A stretch of 64,000 bases of DNA from Bacteroidaceae bacterium (GTDB taxonomy: Bacteria > Bacteroidota > Bacteroidia > Bacteroidales > Bacteroidaceae), in NCBI GenBank assembly GCA_017933995.1, contig JAGBKI010000017.1:28119-92118 (forward strand), written 5' to 3'. The notes under the pieces were generated by a model. That model made no database searches, was not told the DNA's origin, and saw only the letters and a list, made by a program, of their open reading frames with translations. The position numbers were made by a program, and so were the translations under genes. This document shows, in pieces, positions 16,290-25,174 of this stretch; within the stretch, counting starts at the first letter, position 1, and every line of letters starts with the position of its first letter.

Positions 16290-17528
16290 ATGAATCCCTC
16301 TGATTTTGAAATCATGGCGCCGGTGGGTTCGTTCGCGTCCCTGCAAGCGGCTATCGACGCGGGCGCCGACGCAGTGTACTTCGGCGTGGAGCAACTCAAC
16401 ATGCGCGCCCACTCGGCCAACCACTTCTCGCTGGCCGACCTGGCCGAAATCGTGCGGCGCGCAGGCGGAGCGGGCGTGAGGACCTACCTGACGGTGAACA
16501 CCATCATCTACGACGCCGAACTCGCCCAGATGCGCACCATCTGCCAGGCCGCGCACGAGGCGGGTGTCAGCGCGGTGATAGCCTCCGACGTGGCCGTGCT
16601 CACCTACTGCCGCGAGATAGGGCTGGAGGTGCACCTTTCCACACAACTCAACATCTCGAACCGCGAGGCGCTGCGCTTCTACGCGCAGTTTGCCGACGTC
16701 GTGGTGCTGGCGCGCGAACTGTCGCTGGATCAGGTGGCGGCCATCCGCGACTTCATCGAGGCCGAGGACATCTGCGGCCCCTCGGGGCGGCGCGTGCGCA
16801 TCGAGATGTTCTGCCACGGCGCGCTGTGCATGGCCGTCAGCGGCAAGTGCTACCTCTCGCTCGACAACCTGGGCCGCTCGGCCAACCGGGGCGAGTGCCT
16901 ACAGGTGTGCCGACGCGGCTACACCGTGCGCGACCGCGAGACCGACGTCGAACTGGCCGTCGACAACAAGTACATCATGAGTCCCAAGGACCTCAAGACG
17001 ATTGGCTTCATCGACCGTATGATGGCCGCCGGGGTCAGCGTGTTCAAGATTGAGGGACGTGCGCGCGCGGCGGAATACGTCAGCACCGTCACGGCCTGCT
17101 ATAAGGAGGCCGTGCGCGCCGTCTGCGACGGGACGTTCACCCCTGAAAAAGTGCAGGACTGGGACACACGGCTCGCCACCGTCTTCAACCGGGGCTTCTG
17201 GGACGGCTACTACCTGGGCCGGCGGCTCGGCGAGTGGAGCGAGGTCTACGGCTCGCAGGCCACCGAGCGCAAGGTCTACGCCGGGCGCGGGCTGAAATAC
17301 TTCTCGCGCCTCGGTGTGGGCGAGTTCAAGATTGAGGCCGCCGAGGTGCGCCCCGGCGACGAACTGCTGCTCATCGGCCCCACCACGGGCGCGCACCGCT
17401 TCCGCGCAGAAGCCATCCACGGCGACGACGGCCCCGTCGACGTGGCGCGCCAGGGCGACACCGTGGCCATCGGCGTGGACGTCAAGGTGCGGCCAAGCGA
17501 CAAGTTGTATATCATCAAGGGAGTATGA
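16290..17528 (+). CDS. Peptidase U32 family protein (TrhP/RlhA-like)
   Basis: 412 aa. It begins EIMAPVGSFASLQAAIDAGA and carries the U32 signature EMFCHGALCMAVSGKCYLS, then GRSANRGECLQVCRR, giving the Cys set used by the family for an Fe-S cluster. FKIEGRARAAEYV follows at about residue 252. Although named peptidases, characterised U32 members (TrhP, RlhA) hydroxylate tRNA or 23S rRNA using prephenate. Its stop overlaps the ribF ATG (ATGA), and dusB lies in the same chain, which favours an RNA-modification role. This is inference from context. Confidence 0.85.
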   Translation: MNPSDFEIMAPVGSFASLQAAIDAGADAVYFGVEQLNMRAHSANHFSLADLAEIVRRAGGAGVRTYLTVNTIIYDAELAQMRTICQAAHEAGVSAVIASDVAVLTYCREIGLEVHLSTQLNISNREALRFYAQFADVVVLARELSLDQVAAIRDFIEAEDICGPSGRRVRIEMFCHGALCMAVSGKCYLSLDNLGRSANRGECLQVCRRGYTVRDRETDVELAVDNKYIMSPKDLKTIGFIDRMMAAGVSVFKIEGRARAAEYVSTVTACYKEAVRAVCDGTFTPEKVQDWDTRLATVFNRGFWDGYYLGRRLGEWSEVYGSQATERKVYAGRGLKYFSRLGVGEFKIEAAEVRPGDELLLIGPTTGAHRFRAEAIHGDDGPVDVARQGDTVAIGVDVKVRPSDKLYIIKGV

Positions 17529-18412
17529 ACGTTTTCGCCGCCATCGGCTTTTTCGACGGTGTACACCAAGGCCACCGCTACCTCCTCTGGCAGTTGCAGC
17601 AAGCGGCTGCCGCGAGCGGCGCGGTGACCATGGCCGTGACGTTCCGCGACCACCCGCGCACCGTGCTTGACCCCGCCTTCCGCCCCACCCTGCTCACCAC
17701 GACCGACGAGCGCGTAGCGTTGCTCCGTGAGGCCGGAGCCGAGCGCGTCGAGGTGCTGGACTTCACCCCGGAGATGGCGCGGCTCACGGCGGCGGAGTTT
17801 ATGGAGCACGTGCTGCTGCCGCTGGGCGTGCGCGGCCTGCTGATGGGTTTCAACCACCGCTTCGGCAGCGACCGCACCACGACCTTCGCCGACACACAGG
17901 CCGCAGGCCACCGCCTCGGCATCAGCGTGGGGCGCGCCCTGCCCCTGGAGGCTGGCGAGGACGTCAGCAGTTCGGCCATACGCCGCTGCGTGACAGCCGG
18001 ACTGCTCGACGAGGCCAGCGCGATGCTGGGCCACCACTACAGCGTGGCGGGCGATGTGGTGGCGGGGCGGCAGATAGGGCGCACGATGGGGTTCCCCACG
18101 GCCAACGTCGCCGCACCCGCCGACAAACTCTTGCCCGGCAACGGCGTGTATGCCGCCTGGGCCAAGGGCGACTCCCTGCCACAGCCCGTGGCCGCTGTGG
18201 TGAACATCGGCACGCGCCCCACCGTCGAAGCCCACGGACGGCGCACCGTCGAGGCCCATCTCATCGGCTTCAGCGGCGACCTCTACGGACAGCGGCTCAC
18301 CCTCGACTTTGTCCACAAACAGCGCGACGAGCAACGCTTCCACTCGCGCGAACAACTGCAAAGGCGGATAGAAGCCGACGTGGAGCTGTGCAAAAGCATC
18401 CTTATGCAATGA
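17525..18412 (+). CDS. ribF: Bifunctional riboflavin kinase/FAD synthetase
   Basis: 295 aa. The N-terminal FAD-synthetase domain has AAIGFFDGVHQGHRYLL (nucleotidyltransferase GxFDxxHxGH) and NHRFGSDR. The C-terminal riboflavin kinase domain has GRTMGFPTANV and LPGNGVYAAW. It makes FMN and FAD. It overlaps both neighbours by 4 nt and is therefore translationally coupled. DusB downstream is an FMN enzyme, a sensible operon partner. Confidence 0.95.
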   Translation: MNVFAAIGFFDGVHQGHRYLLWQLQQAAAASGAVTMAVTFRDHPRTVLDPAFRPTLLTTTDERVALLREAGAERVEVLDFTPEMARLTAAEFMEHVLLPLGVRGLLMGFNHRFGSDRTTTFADTQAAGHRLGISVGRALPLEAGEDVSSSAIRRCVTAGLLDEASAMLGHHYSVAGDVVAGRQIGRTMGFPTANVAAPADKLLPGNGVYAAWAKGDSLPQPVAAVVNIGTRPTVEAHGRRTVEAHLIGFSGDLYGQRLTLDFVHKQRDEQRFHSREQLQRRIEADVELCKSILMQ

Positions 18413-19185
18413 AAAAGCCACTCATCTCATTCGGCCTCTTCCTGCTGGCTCAGGCGGCGGCATCGGTCGGCGCCATAGGCTACCTGCTGGCCACCGGCGC
18501 GGGACCGGGCCTCACGGCTGACGCGCTCGCCGTGCCTGCGTCCATCGCGCTGCTGGCCACCAACGCCGCGCTCATCGCCGTGTTCGTCGCCCTGGGCTAT
18601 GTGGGCCGCCCACGCCGGGGTCTGCCCGCCCCGAGTTTTTGGCGCAACACGGCAGTGGCCACCGGCGCACTGCTCCTGCTGGCCGTGGCGGAGTCTATGC
18701 TGCTTGAGCCGCTGGGGCTCGACGACGACGCAACCGAGCGGATGTTCACGCTCATCGCCGCCTCGCCCCTCGGGCTGCTGTCCATCTGCCTGGTAGGGCC
18801 AGTGGCCGAGGAGTTCGTGTTCCGCGCGGGCGTCGTGGGCGGCCTGACGGAGAGCGGGCGCATCCCTCCCGCCCTGGCCGTGGCAGTGTCGGCACTGGCC
18901 TTCTCCGCCGTCCACGCCAACTGGATGCAGGCCGTGCCAGCCTTTTTCAGCGGCCTGCTGCTCGGCTGGCTCTACCTACGCACGCGCAGCGTGGCCGTCA
19001 CGTCGGTGGCCCATGTGGCCAACAACACCGTGGCCGTGCTGTCGCAGTTCCACCCCGACGCCGAGACGTGGCTCACCTCCCTACCCCTCCCGCTGCTACT
19101 CCTCGGCGGCGCACTGCTCGCCGCGCTGGGCGTGCTGCTCGGCACGCTGACTGTCGCGCAGAAAATCCACCCCCGCAACCGATGA
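18409..19185 (+). CDS. CPBP (CAAX/Abi) family intramembrane glutamic protease
   Basis: 258 aa from the ATG at 18409, which overlaps the ribF stop. About seven hydrophobic segments. The three family motifs are present: EEFVFR (EExxxR) near residue 137, FSAVH (FxxxH) near 168 and HVANN (HxxxN) near 204. Family members are membrane proteases or prenyl-protein processing enzymes; the substrate is unknown. Its stop overlaps the dusB start, so it is part of the four-gene coupled chain. Confidence 0.87.
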   Translation: MKKPLISFGLFLLAQAAASVGAIGYLLATGAGPGLTADALAVPASIALLATNAALIAVFVALGYVGRPRRGLPAPSFWRNTAVATGALLLLAVAESMLLEPLGLDDDATERMFTLIAASPLGLLSICLVGPVAEEFVFRAGVVGGLTESGRIPPALAVAVSALAFSAVHANWMQAVPAFFSGLLLGWLYLRTRSVAVTSVAHVANNTVAVLSQFHPDAETWLTSLPLPLLLLGGALLAALGVLLGTLTVAQKIHPRNR

Positions 19186-20231
19186 AGATAGGAACGATTG
19201 ACCTGGGGCCGCGTCCCTTGCTGCTGGCCCCTATGGAGGACGTGACCGACGTGGGCTTCCGCCTGCTGTGCCGCCGTATGGGTGCGGCGATGGTCTACAG
19301 CGAGTTCGTGGCCGCCGACGCCCTGGTGCGTATGGTGAAACCCTCACTGGCCAAACTGCACGTGGTCGAGGAGGAACGCCCCGTGGCCATACAGATTTAC
19401 GGAAAGGACCCCGTGGCGATGGCCGACGCGGCACAGATTGTCGTGGAACAGGCGCGGCCCGACGTGCTCGACATCAACTTCGGCTGCCCCGTGAAGCGCG
19501 TCGCCGCAAAGGGCGCGGGAGCCGGGCTGTTGCAGAACGTGCCCCTGCTGTTGCAGATAGCGCGCAGCGTGGTGGAGGCCGTGGACATCCCTGTGACGGC
19601 CAAGACGCGCCTGGGATGGGACTGCGAACACCTCATCATCCCCCGGCTGGCGCGCGACTTGCAGGAGACGGGCATCCAGGCGCTGACCATCCACGGGCGC
19701 ACGCGGTCGCAGATGTACACGGGACGCGCCGACTGGTCGCTCATCGGACAGGTGAAAGCCGACCCCGCGATGCGCATCCCCATCATCGGCAACGGCGACA
19801 TCACGACGCCCGCCGCCGCGCGCGAAGCCTTCGAACGCTACGGCGTCGACGCCGTGATGGTGGGGCGCGCCACGTTCGGACGTCCGTGGGTGTTCGCCGA
19901 GATGCGCGAAGCCCTGGGCCAGCCTCCCGTACCCGCTTCCGCCGCCGCCCCCATCGGCGACCCCGACCGCCAGCTCGACATCCTCAAACAGCAGGTGCTG
20001 GAGAGCGTGGCGCGCACCGGCGAGAAGCGCGGCATCCTGCACATCCGCCGCCACCTCGCCGCCACGCCGCTGTTCAAAGGCATCCCCGACTTCCGCCAGC
20101 ACCGCATCGCCATTCTACGCGCGGAGACCGTAGCCGACCTTTTCCGCCTGCTCGAAGAGGCGCGCCCGCTGGTACACGCCCAAGCCGCGACTGCCACCCA
20201 GAATGAAAGCGAAATGGGGAGTCCCCTATAA
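19182..20231 (+). CDS. dusB: tRNA dihydrouridine synthase DusB
   Basis: 349 aa from the ATG at 19182. TIM-barrel FMN enzyme: LLLAPMEDVTDVGFR near the N-terminus, DINFGCPVKRVAAKGAGAGL with the catalytic Cys near residue 100, and HGRTRSQMYTGRADW, IIGNGDI and DAVMVGRATFGRPWVF as FMN phosphate-site segments. It reduces specific uridines in tRNA. It is last in the U32-ribF-CPBP-dusB chain. The 20232-20350 stretch after it holds no gene. Confidence 0.95.
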   Translation: MKIGTIDLGPRPLLLAPMEDVTDVGFRLLCRRMGAAMVYSEFVAADALVRMVKPSLAKLHVVEEERPVAIQIYGKDPVAMADAAQIVVEQARPDVLDINFGCPVKRVAAKGAGAGLLQNVPLLLQIARSVVEAVDIPVTAKTRLGWDCEHLIIPRLARDLQETGIQALTIHGRTRSQMYTGRADWSLIGQVKADPAMRIPIIGNGDITTPAAAREAFERYGVDAVMVGRATFGRPWVFAEMREALGQPPVPASAAAPIGDPDRQLDILKQQVLESVARTGEKRGILHIRRHLAATPLFKGIPDFRQHRIAILRAETVADLFRLLEEARPLVHAQAATATQNESEMGSPL

Positions 20232-20355
20232 CATAAGCCGTTCTTTCTTGGCGGACAGATACGGCCTTTTACGGTTCGTTTATTCCACAAAGGGGGCTTT
20301 TGCAGAAACTTTTTCTTTATTTCTGTTTCCGCTTGCCCAAACTTCTTGGCATTCC

Positions 20356-20363
20356 TACTTTTG
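20356..20363 (+). promoter_or_regulatory. -7 promoter box TACTTTTG for cysK
   Basis: TAnnTTTG in an AT-rich stretch 33 nt before the cysK ATG. Confidence 0.65.
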
Positions 20364-20396
20364 CGGAAAATGCTCACCTAATTAACGAAACAGACA

Positions 20397-21344
20397 ATGG
20401 CAAAGATCTACAAGAACCTCACGGAGCTTATCGGGCATACGCCGCTGCTCGAACTCGCCCGAATCGAGAAGGAAGACGAACTGGCCGCTCGCCTCATCGT
20501 GAAACTTGAACGCCACAACCCAGGCGGTAGCGTGAAAGACCGCATAGCCCTGGCCATGATAGAGGATGCCGAGCGAAAAGGCATGCTACAACCTGGCGGG
20601 ACTATCATCGAACCCACCAGCGGAAACACAGGCATCGGCATCGCCTGGGTGGCCACAGTCAAGGGCTACAAAACCATTCTCACAATGCCCGAGACGATGA
20701 GCATAGAGCGCCAAAACCTACTCAAAGCCCTCGGTGCCAAGTTGGTGCTCACTCCTGGCACAGGCGGGATGAAAGGTGCCATTGCCAAGGCCAAGGAACT
20801 GCAAGCCGAAACACCAGGCAGCGTTATCTTGGGACAATTCGACAATGAAGCCAACCCCGCCGTACACCGTGCCACTACGGCTACAGAGATTTGGGAAGAC
20901 ACAGACGGTGCTGTCGACATCTTTGTGGGCGGCGTGGGAACGGGCGGCACCATCAGCGGTGTGGCCGAAGCGCTGAAGCAGAAGAAGCCCTCACTGAAGG
21001 CTTATGCCGTGGAACCTGCTACATCGCCCGTGCTGAGCGGCGGACAAGGCGGACCACACAAAATACAGGGCATAGGCCCAGGCTTCGTGCCAGGCAATTT
21101 CCACGCTAGTTCCATCGATGCCGTGCTGACCGTTGAAGACAACGAAGCCATAGCCGCCTCGCGCCGTTTGGCTCGCACGGAAGGTCTTTTGGTAGGCATC
21201 AGCAGCGGTGCAGCCCTCGCTGCGGCTCTGAAAATAGCTGCCGCGCCCGAAAACAAAGGCAAGACAATCGTTGCCCTGCTGCCCGACACAGGCGAACGCT
21301 ACCTTAGCACCGTGCTCTACGCCTTTGAAGAATATCCTCTCTGA
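20397..21344 (+). CDS. cysK: Cysteine synthase A
   Basis: 315 aa, PLP-dependent fold type II. NPGGSVKDR near residue 43 contains the PLP Lys, TSGNTGIGIAW is the substrate loop, GGVGTGGTISGV binds PLP phosphate, and GISSGAA is near the C-terminus. It makes cysteine from O-acetylserine and sulfide. It is transcribed alone, with its own promoter and a strong terminator. Codon choice is less GC-biased than its neighbours. Confidence 0.95.
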   Translation: MAKIYKNLTELIGHTPLLELARIEKEDELAARLIVKLERHNPGGSVKDRIALAMIEDAERKGMLQPGGTIIEPTSGNTGIGIAWVATVKGYKTILTMPETMSIERQNLLKALGAKLVLTPGTGGMKGAIAKAKELQAETPGSVILGQFDNEANPAVHRATTATEIWEDTDGAVDIFVGGVGTGGTISGVAEALKQKKPSLKAYAVEPATSPVLSGGQGGPHKIQGIGPGFVPGNFHASSIDAVLTVEDNEAIAASRRLARTEGLLVGISSGAALAAALKIAAAPENKGKTIVALLPDTGERYLSTVLYAFEEYPL

Positions 21345-21395
21345 CCCCGCACATCGGCCAAGACGGATGCACCGTCCTATCCACGCCCACACCTC

Positions 21396-21448
21396 GCTCC
21401 CGCAAGTGCTTGCTCAAGAAGCCACTTGCGGGAGCGTTCGTCTTTTTT
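21396..21448 (+). terminator. Rho-independent terminator after cysK
   Basis: GCTCCCGCAAGTG (21396-21408) pairs perfectly with CACTTGCGGGAGC (21423-21435), then a T-rich tail at 21440-21448. Confidence 0.85.
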
Positions 21449-21613
21449 CGCCTAATCGGACATTGGCCGCGAAACTCTATTGGTTATTACGAGGCCACCC
21501 CTATTCTTTTATCAAGCGTTATAAAAACACTTCCAAAACCAGTGGAAAAGACATAAAATAGGCTCAAAAAGTAAAAAAGGAGTTTTTTTATCTTTTTTAT
21601 ACCAACGATTTGC

Positions 21614-21621
21614 TATCTTTG
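21614..21621 (+). promoter_or_regulatory. -7 promoter box TATCTTTG for the SusC/SusD operon
   Basis: TAnnTTTG within an AT-rich stretch; an untranslated leader of about 145 nt follows before the SusC ATG at 21771. Long leaders before SusC genes can host RNA-level control. No regulator gene (HTCS, sigma/anti-sigma pair) is seen nearby. Confidence 0.6.
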
Positions 21622-21770
21622 CTTCGCAAAAAAGACCGTTTGATTGGCATTATTTCATCTTAAAGGGCTTTTGAGCGGACATTTCGCCACAATATGCGCC
21701 TTTTTCGTGACGTTTTTACGCCACAAACTACCATTTACGAACATTAACAACCTTACATCTATTCCTCCCT

Positions 21771-24700
21771 ATGAACAGAAGCAGACTCCTCGCCGCCGTA
21801 CTGTGTGCACTGCTGAGCACTGGCGTGCTGGCGACATTCCCTGTGACTGCCTACGCGCAGACACCTGGAACGCAGTCTTCCACGACAGCCACGGGTGTTG
21901 TGTCCGACGAAAACGGCGACCCCATCGTGGGGGCATACGTCGTGCAGACAGGCACGCGTAACGGCGTAATGACCGACACGAATGGGCGTTTCAGTCTGAA
22001 AAACGTGGCTCAAGGCGCGCAAATCCGCGTGACCTACCTTGGTTATGAGCCACAAACCGTGCGTTGGAACGGTACCGCACTCGCCCTTGACATGAAACCC
22101 GCAGACAACACCCTCAACGCGGCTGTGGTGACGGCTATGGGCATTGTGCGCAAAGAGCGCTCACTCACCTATTCTACACAACAGATCAAAGCCAACGAAC
22201 TGACCATCGTGCCCGATGCCAACGTGGCCAACACGCTCGAAGGCAAGGTGAGCGGCATCACCATTACCACTGCTGCCGGTGGCGCGGGTGGTACGTCAAA
22301 AATCATCATGCGCGGACAGAAGTCCATCCTTGGCAACAGCACGCCGCTCATCGTCGTGGATGGTGTGCCGATGAACAACAATGTCACTTATGGTGGCAAA
22401 CTCGGCATGGGCGATGGTGGCTCTATCACGGCCGAAGGACGCAGTGAAGGTGCCGACCCGCTGTCCATGATCAACCCCGACGATATCGAATCAATGAATG
22501 TGCTGAAAGGCGCCAATGCCGCAGCACTCTATGGTTCGCAGGCCGCAAACGGCGTCGTAATGATTACCACCAAGAAAGGGCGCGAGGGCAAAATCGACGT
22601 GAACTTCACCACCAACGTAACCTTCGAAACACCGCTGCTCACCCCGAAAATCCAAACCATCTACGGCGCCGACCTCACAGCAGGCGGCGGTCTGGCTGCA
22701 AACGGATGGGGCGCAAAGATAACCGACCGGCCCGCTGACCAATTGGTCATCACCACGCCGTTTGCCAGCGGTTCGCCGTTCCAAACGGCTGTAAACCCCA
22801 ACAGTCCCGACGTAGCCACAGGTCTGCCCAGCGCCACCTACGACATACACCTGCGCAACAAGGGGCACAACGACGTGGACGACTTCTTCCGAACAGGAAC
22901 CACGTTCAACAACTCCATATCGCTGAGCGGTGGCACGGAAAAGATAAAGACTTACTTCTCGTATGCCAACAGCCACACTAATGGCATGATTGAGAACAAC
23001 TCATACAACCGCAACACGCTGGCCTTCCGCCAAAGCTACAAGTTGTGGAAACGCGTGAGCATTGACGCCTCGCTGAACTATGTACAGACCGTGACGCGCA
23101 ACCGTCCCGGCGGCGGCGGATTGCTCAACCCCATCTACCACCTCTACACCACGCCCAACAACGTAGACATGGGCTACTACAAAAACCACTACACTACCTA
23201 CGGACAGTGGTATAACTCCACCGCACAGAGCCTCTACCAGAAGACGAACGTTGGTGGGAAAGATTATTGGGAACTGGCAAAATACTATGCCCTGCTCAGC
23301 GGTCCGCGCCAGGAATGGGCCTATATGGCTGCACCCTATAACAACCCCTACTGGCTCACCAACATGAACAACAGCAAGCAGAAGACGGAGCGTGTCTACG
23401 GATCGTTCACGGGCAAGGTAGACATCATTGACGGGCTGGCCTTCCAGGCACGCTTGGGTATGGACTACAGCCGCTTCAACAGCGACACCAAGCGCTACGC
23501 AACCACATTCCTGCAAAGCGGTTACCTGATGAACGACTACGGTATGTACTACTGGGGTGCCAGCCGTCGCACAGAACTTTACACCGACTATCTGCTCTCC
23601 TACAACAAGCAGCTCAACGAAGATTGGAGCCTCAGTGCCACAGCTGGTTACGTGGGACATACGACCAAGAGCAAAGGCAACGACCTTGGCGTGTCAGCCA
23701 CATGGATTGACGGGATGCACCAGATTGCTTCGACGCAGGTGAATCGTTTCCAGACCGACTCTGGCGATGCAGGTGCGCTGGGCAACAGCAGCTCGTCCGA
23801 CTGGGATCAGGCTGCACTCTTCACCGCACAGGTGGGATGGCGCGACAAGATTTACGTAGATGCCTCCTACCGTCAGGACTGGTACAAGGCGTTCAAGCAG
23901 TTCCACGTGACACGCGGAACGTCCATATCCTACGGATACTGGGGTGTCGGTGCCAACGCCATCGTGAGCGAACTGCTGAAGATGCCCGAGTGGATAAACT
24001 ACCTGAAGTATCGCGCCAGCTACTCGCAAGTGGGTAACTCCATTCCCAACACGCTTTACAACATGGCTTCGGCCAGCTCGCGCACCGATGCCGTGAACCT
24101 GAGCGGATACAACCGCTTTGAAAACCCTGTGCCCGAAAAGACAAGTTCGTTCGAGACGGGTATAGAGATGATGTTGCTGGACAACCGCATGAACTTCGAC
24201 TTCACGTTCTACAATGCCATCGCCGACCACCTTTATATGACCGTCGGCGTAGCTGGCAAGACTACACCCGTTAATTCTGCCAAGGTGCGCAACACTGGCT
24301 TCGAGGCCACATTGGGCTATACCTTCCACTTCGGCGAATGGCGCTGGAAACCGCAGTTCAACGTGTCCTTTGACGACAACAAGATCCTGCGCAGTGCGTA
24401 CAAGCAAGACGGCTCTGAGAACCCCTACTGTCAGGCACTCGGCGGTGCTACGGTCATCTACAAAGAAGGTGGCTCCGTGGGCGACCTTTACGTAACCGAC
24501 TTCAAGCGCGACGAAAATGGTGTGCTCATCCTCAATCGCACCACGCTCGCTCCGCAGTATGACAACCTCAACGCCAACAGCAAGTACGTTGGCAACATGA
24601 ACTCCAAGTGGCAGCTTGGCTGGAGCAACACGATCAACTGGAAGAACTTCCAGCTCTTCTTCCTCATCAACGGGCGCATCGGCGGCAAGGTCATCTCGCA

Positions 24701-25154
24701 GACCGAAGGCTACCTGGACAACTTGGGTCTGTCGCAGCGCACAGCCAAAGCCCGTCTCTATGCCGAACAACATGGCATCTACGCCGCCGACGGGCGTCTG
24801 GGCATGTACATCCACGGCAAGCCTGGCACCAATGGCGTAGAAGGCGACTACATCGTGGCCATCGAAGACTACTACACCACCATCGGCGGAAGCGCAAGCC
24901 CCACTCCGTATATATATAAGGCCACCAATTTCCGCCTGCGCGAACTGTCGCTGAGCTACACATTCCGCAACCTCATCGGAGAAAATAAGAATCTGACACT
25001 CTCCTTCGTAGGGCGCAACCTGTTCTTCCTTTACAAGGATGCTCCTGTAGACCCCGACATCTCACTCTCCACCACGAACGGCCTCGGCGGCTTCGAGTAC
25101 TTCAGTATGCCTTCAGCCCGTTCCTTCGGTTTCTCGGCGAAGCTTAACTTCTAA
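21771..25154 (+). CDS. SusC/RagA-family TonB-linked outer-membrane transporter
   Basis: 1127 aa. Signal peptide residues 1 to about 30 (ending VTAYAQ). A carboxypeptidase-regulatory-like domain follows (TGVVSDENGDPIVGAYVV, residues 41-110). The plug has VDGVPMNNN and the SusC signature DDIESMNVLKGANAAALYG (residues about 240-260). The beta-barrel runs to a terminal aromatic strand (SFGFSAKLNF). It imports oligosaccharides (or peptides) across the outer membrane with the SusD lipoprotein encoded 20 nt downstream. Its place beside a GH85 gene suggests N-glycan cargo. Codons are somewhat less GC-rich than in the housekeeping genes. Confidence 0.93.
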   Translation: MNRSRLLAAVLCALLSTGVLATFPVTAYAQTPGTQSSTTATGVVSDENGDPIVGAYVVQTGTRNGVMTDTNGRFSLKNVAQGAQIRVTYLGYEPQTVRWNGTALALDMKPADNTLNAAVVTAMGIVRKERSLTYSTQQIKANELTIVPDANVANTLEGKVSGITITTAAGGAGGTSKIIMRGQKSILGNSTPLIVVDGVPMNNNVTYGGKLGMGDGGSITAEGRSEGADPLSMINPDDIESMNVLKGANAAALYGSQAANGVVMITTKKGREGKIDVNFTTNVTFETPLLTPKIQTIYGADLTAGGGLAANGWGAKITDRPADQLVITTPFASGSPFQTAVNPNSPDVATGLPSATYDIHLRNKGHNDVDDFFRTGTTFNNSISLSGGTEKIKTYFSYANSHTNGMIENNSYNRNTLAFRQSYKLWKRVSIDASLNYVQTVTRNRPGGGGLLNPIYHLYTTPNNVDMGYYKNHYTTYGQWYNSTAQSLYQKTNVGGKDYWELAKYYALLSGPRQEWAYMAAPYNNPYWLTNMNNSKQKTERVYGSFTGKVDIIDGLAFQARLGMDYSRFNSDTKRYATTFLQSGYLMNDYGMYYWGASRRTELYTDYLLSYNKQLNEDWSLSATAGYVGHTTKSKGNDLGVSATWIDGMHQIASTQVNRFQTDSGDAGALGNSSSSDWDQAALFTAQVGWRDKIYVDASYRQDWYKAFKQFHVTRGTSISYGYWGVGANAIVSELLKMPEWINYLKYRASYSQVGNSIPNTLYNMASASSRTDAVNLSGYNRFENPVPEKTSSFETGIEMMLLDNRMNFDFTFYNAIADHLYMTVGVAGKTTPVNSAKVRNTGFEATLGYTFHFGEWRWKPQFNVSFDDNKILRSAYKQDGSENPYCQALGGATVIYKEGGSVGDLYVTDFKRDENGVLILNRTTLAPQYDNLNANSKYVGNMNSKWQLGWSNTINWKNFQLFFLINGRIGGKVISQTEGYLDNLGLSQRTAKARLYAEQHGIYAADGRLGMYIHGKPGTNGVEGDYIVAIEDYYTTIGGSASPTPYIYKATNFRLRELSLSYTFRNLIGENKNLTLSFVGRNLFFLYKDAPVDPDISLSTTNGLGGFEYFSMPSARSFGFSAKLNF

Positions 25155-25174
25155 TCCCCATTCCGGCTAACACA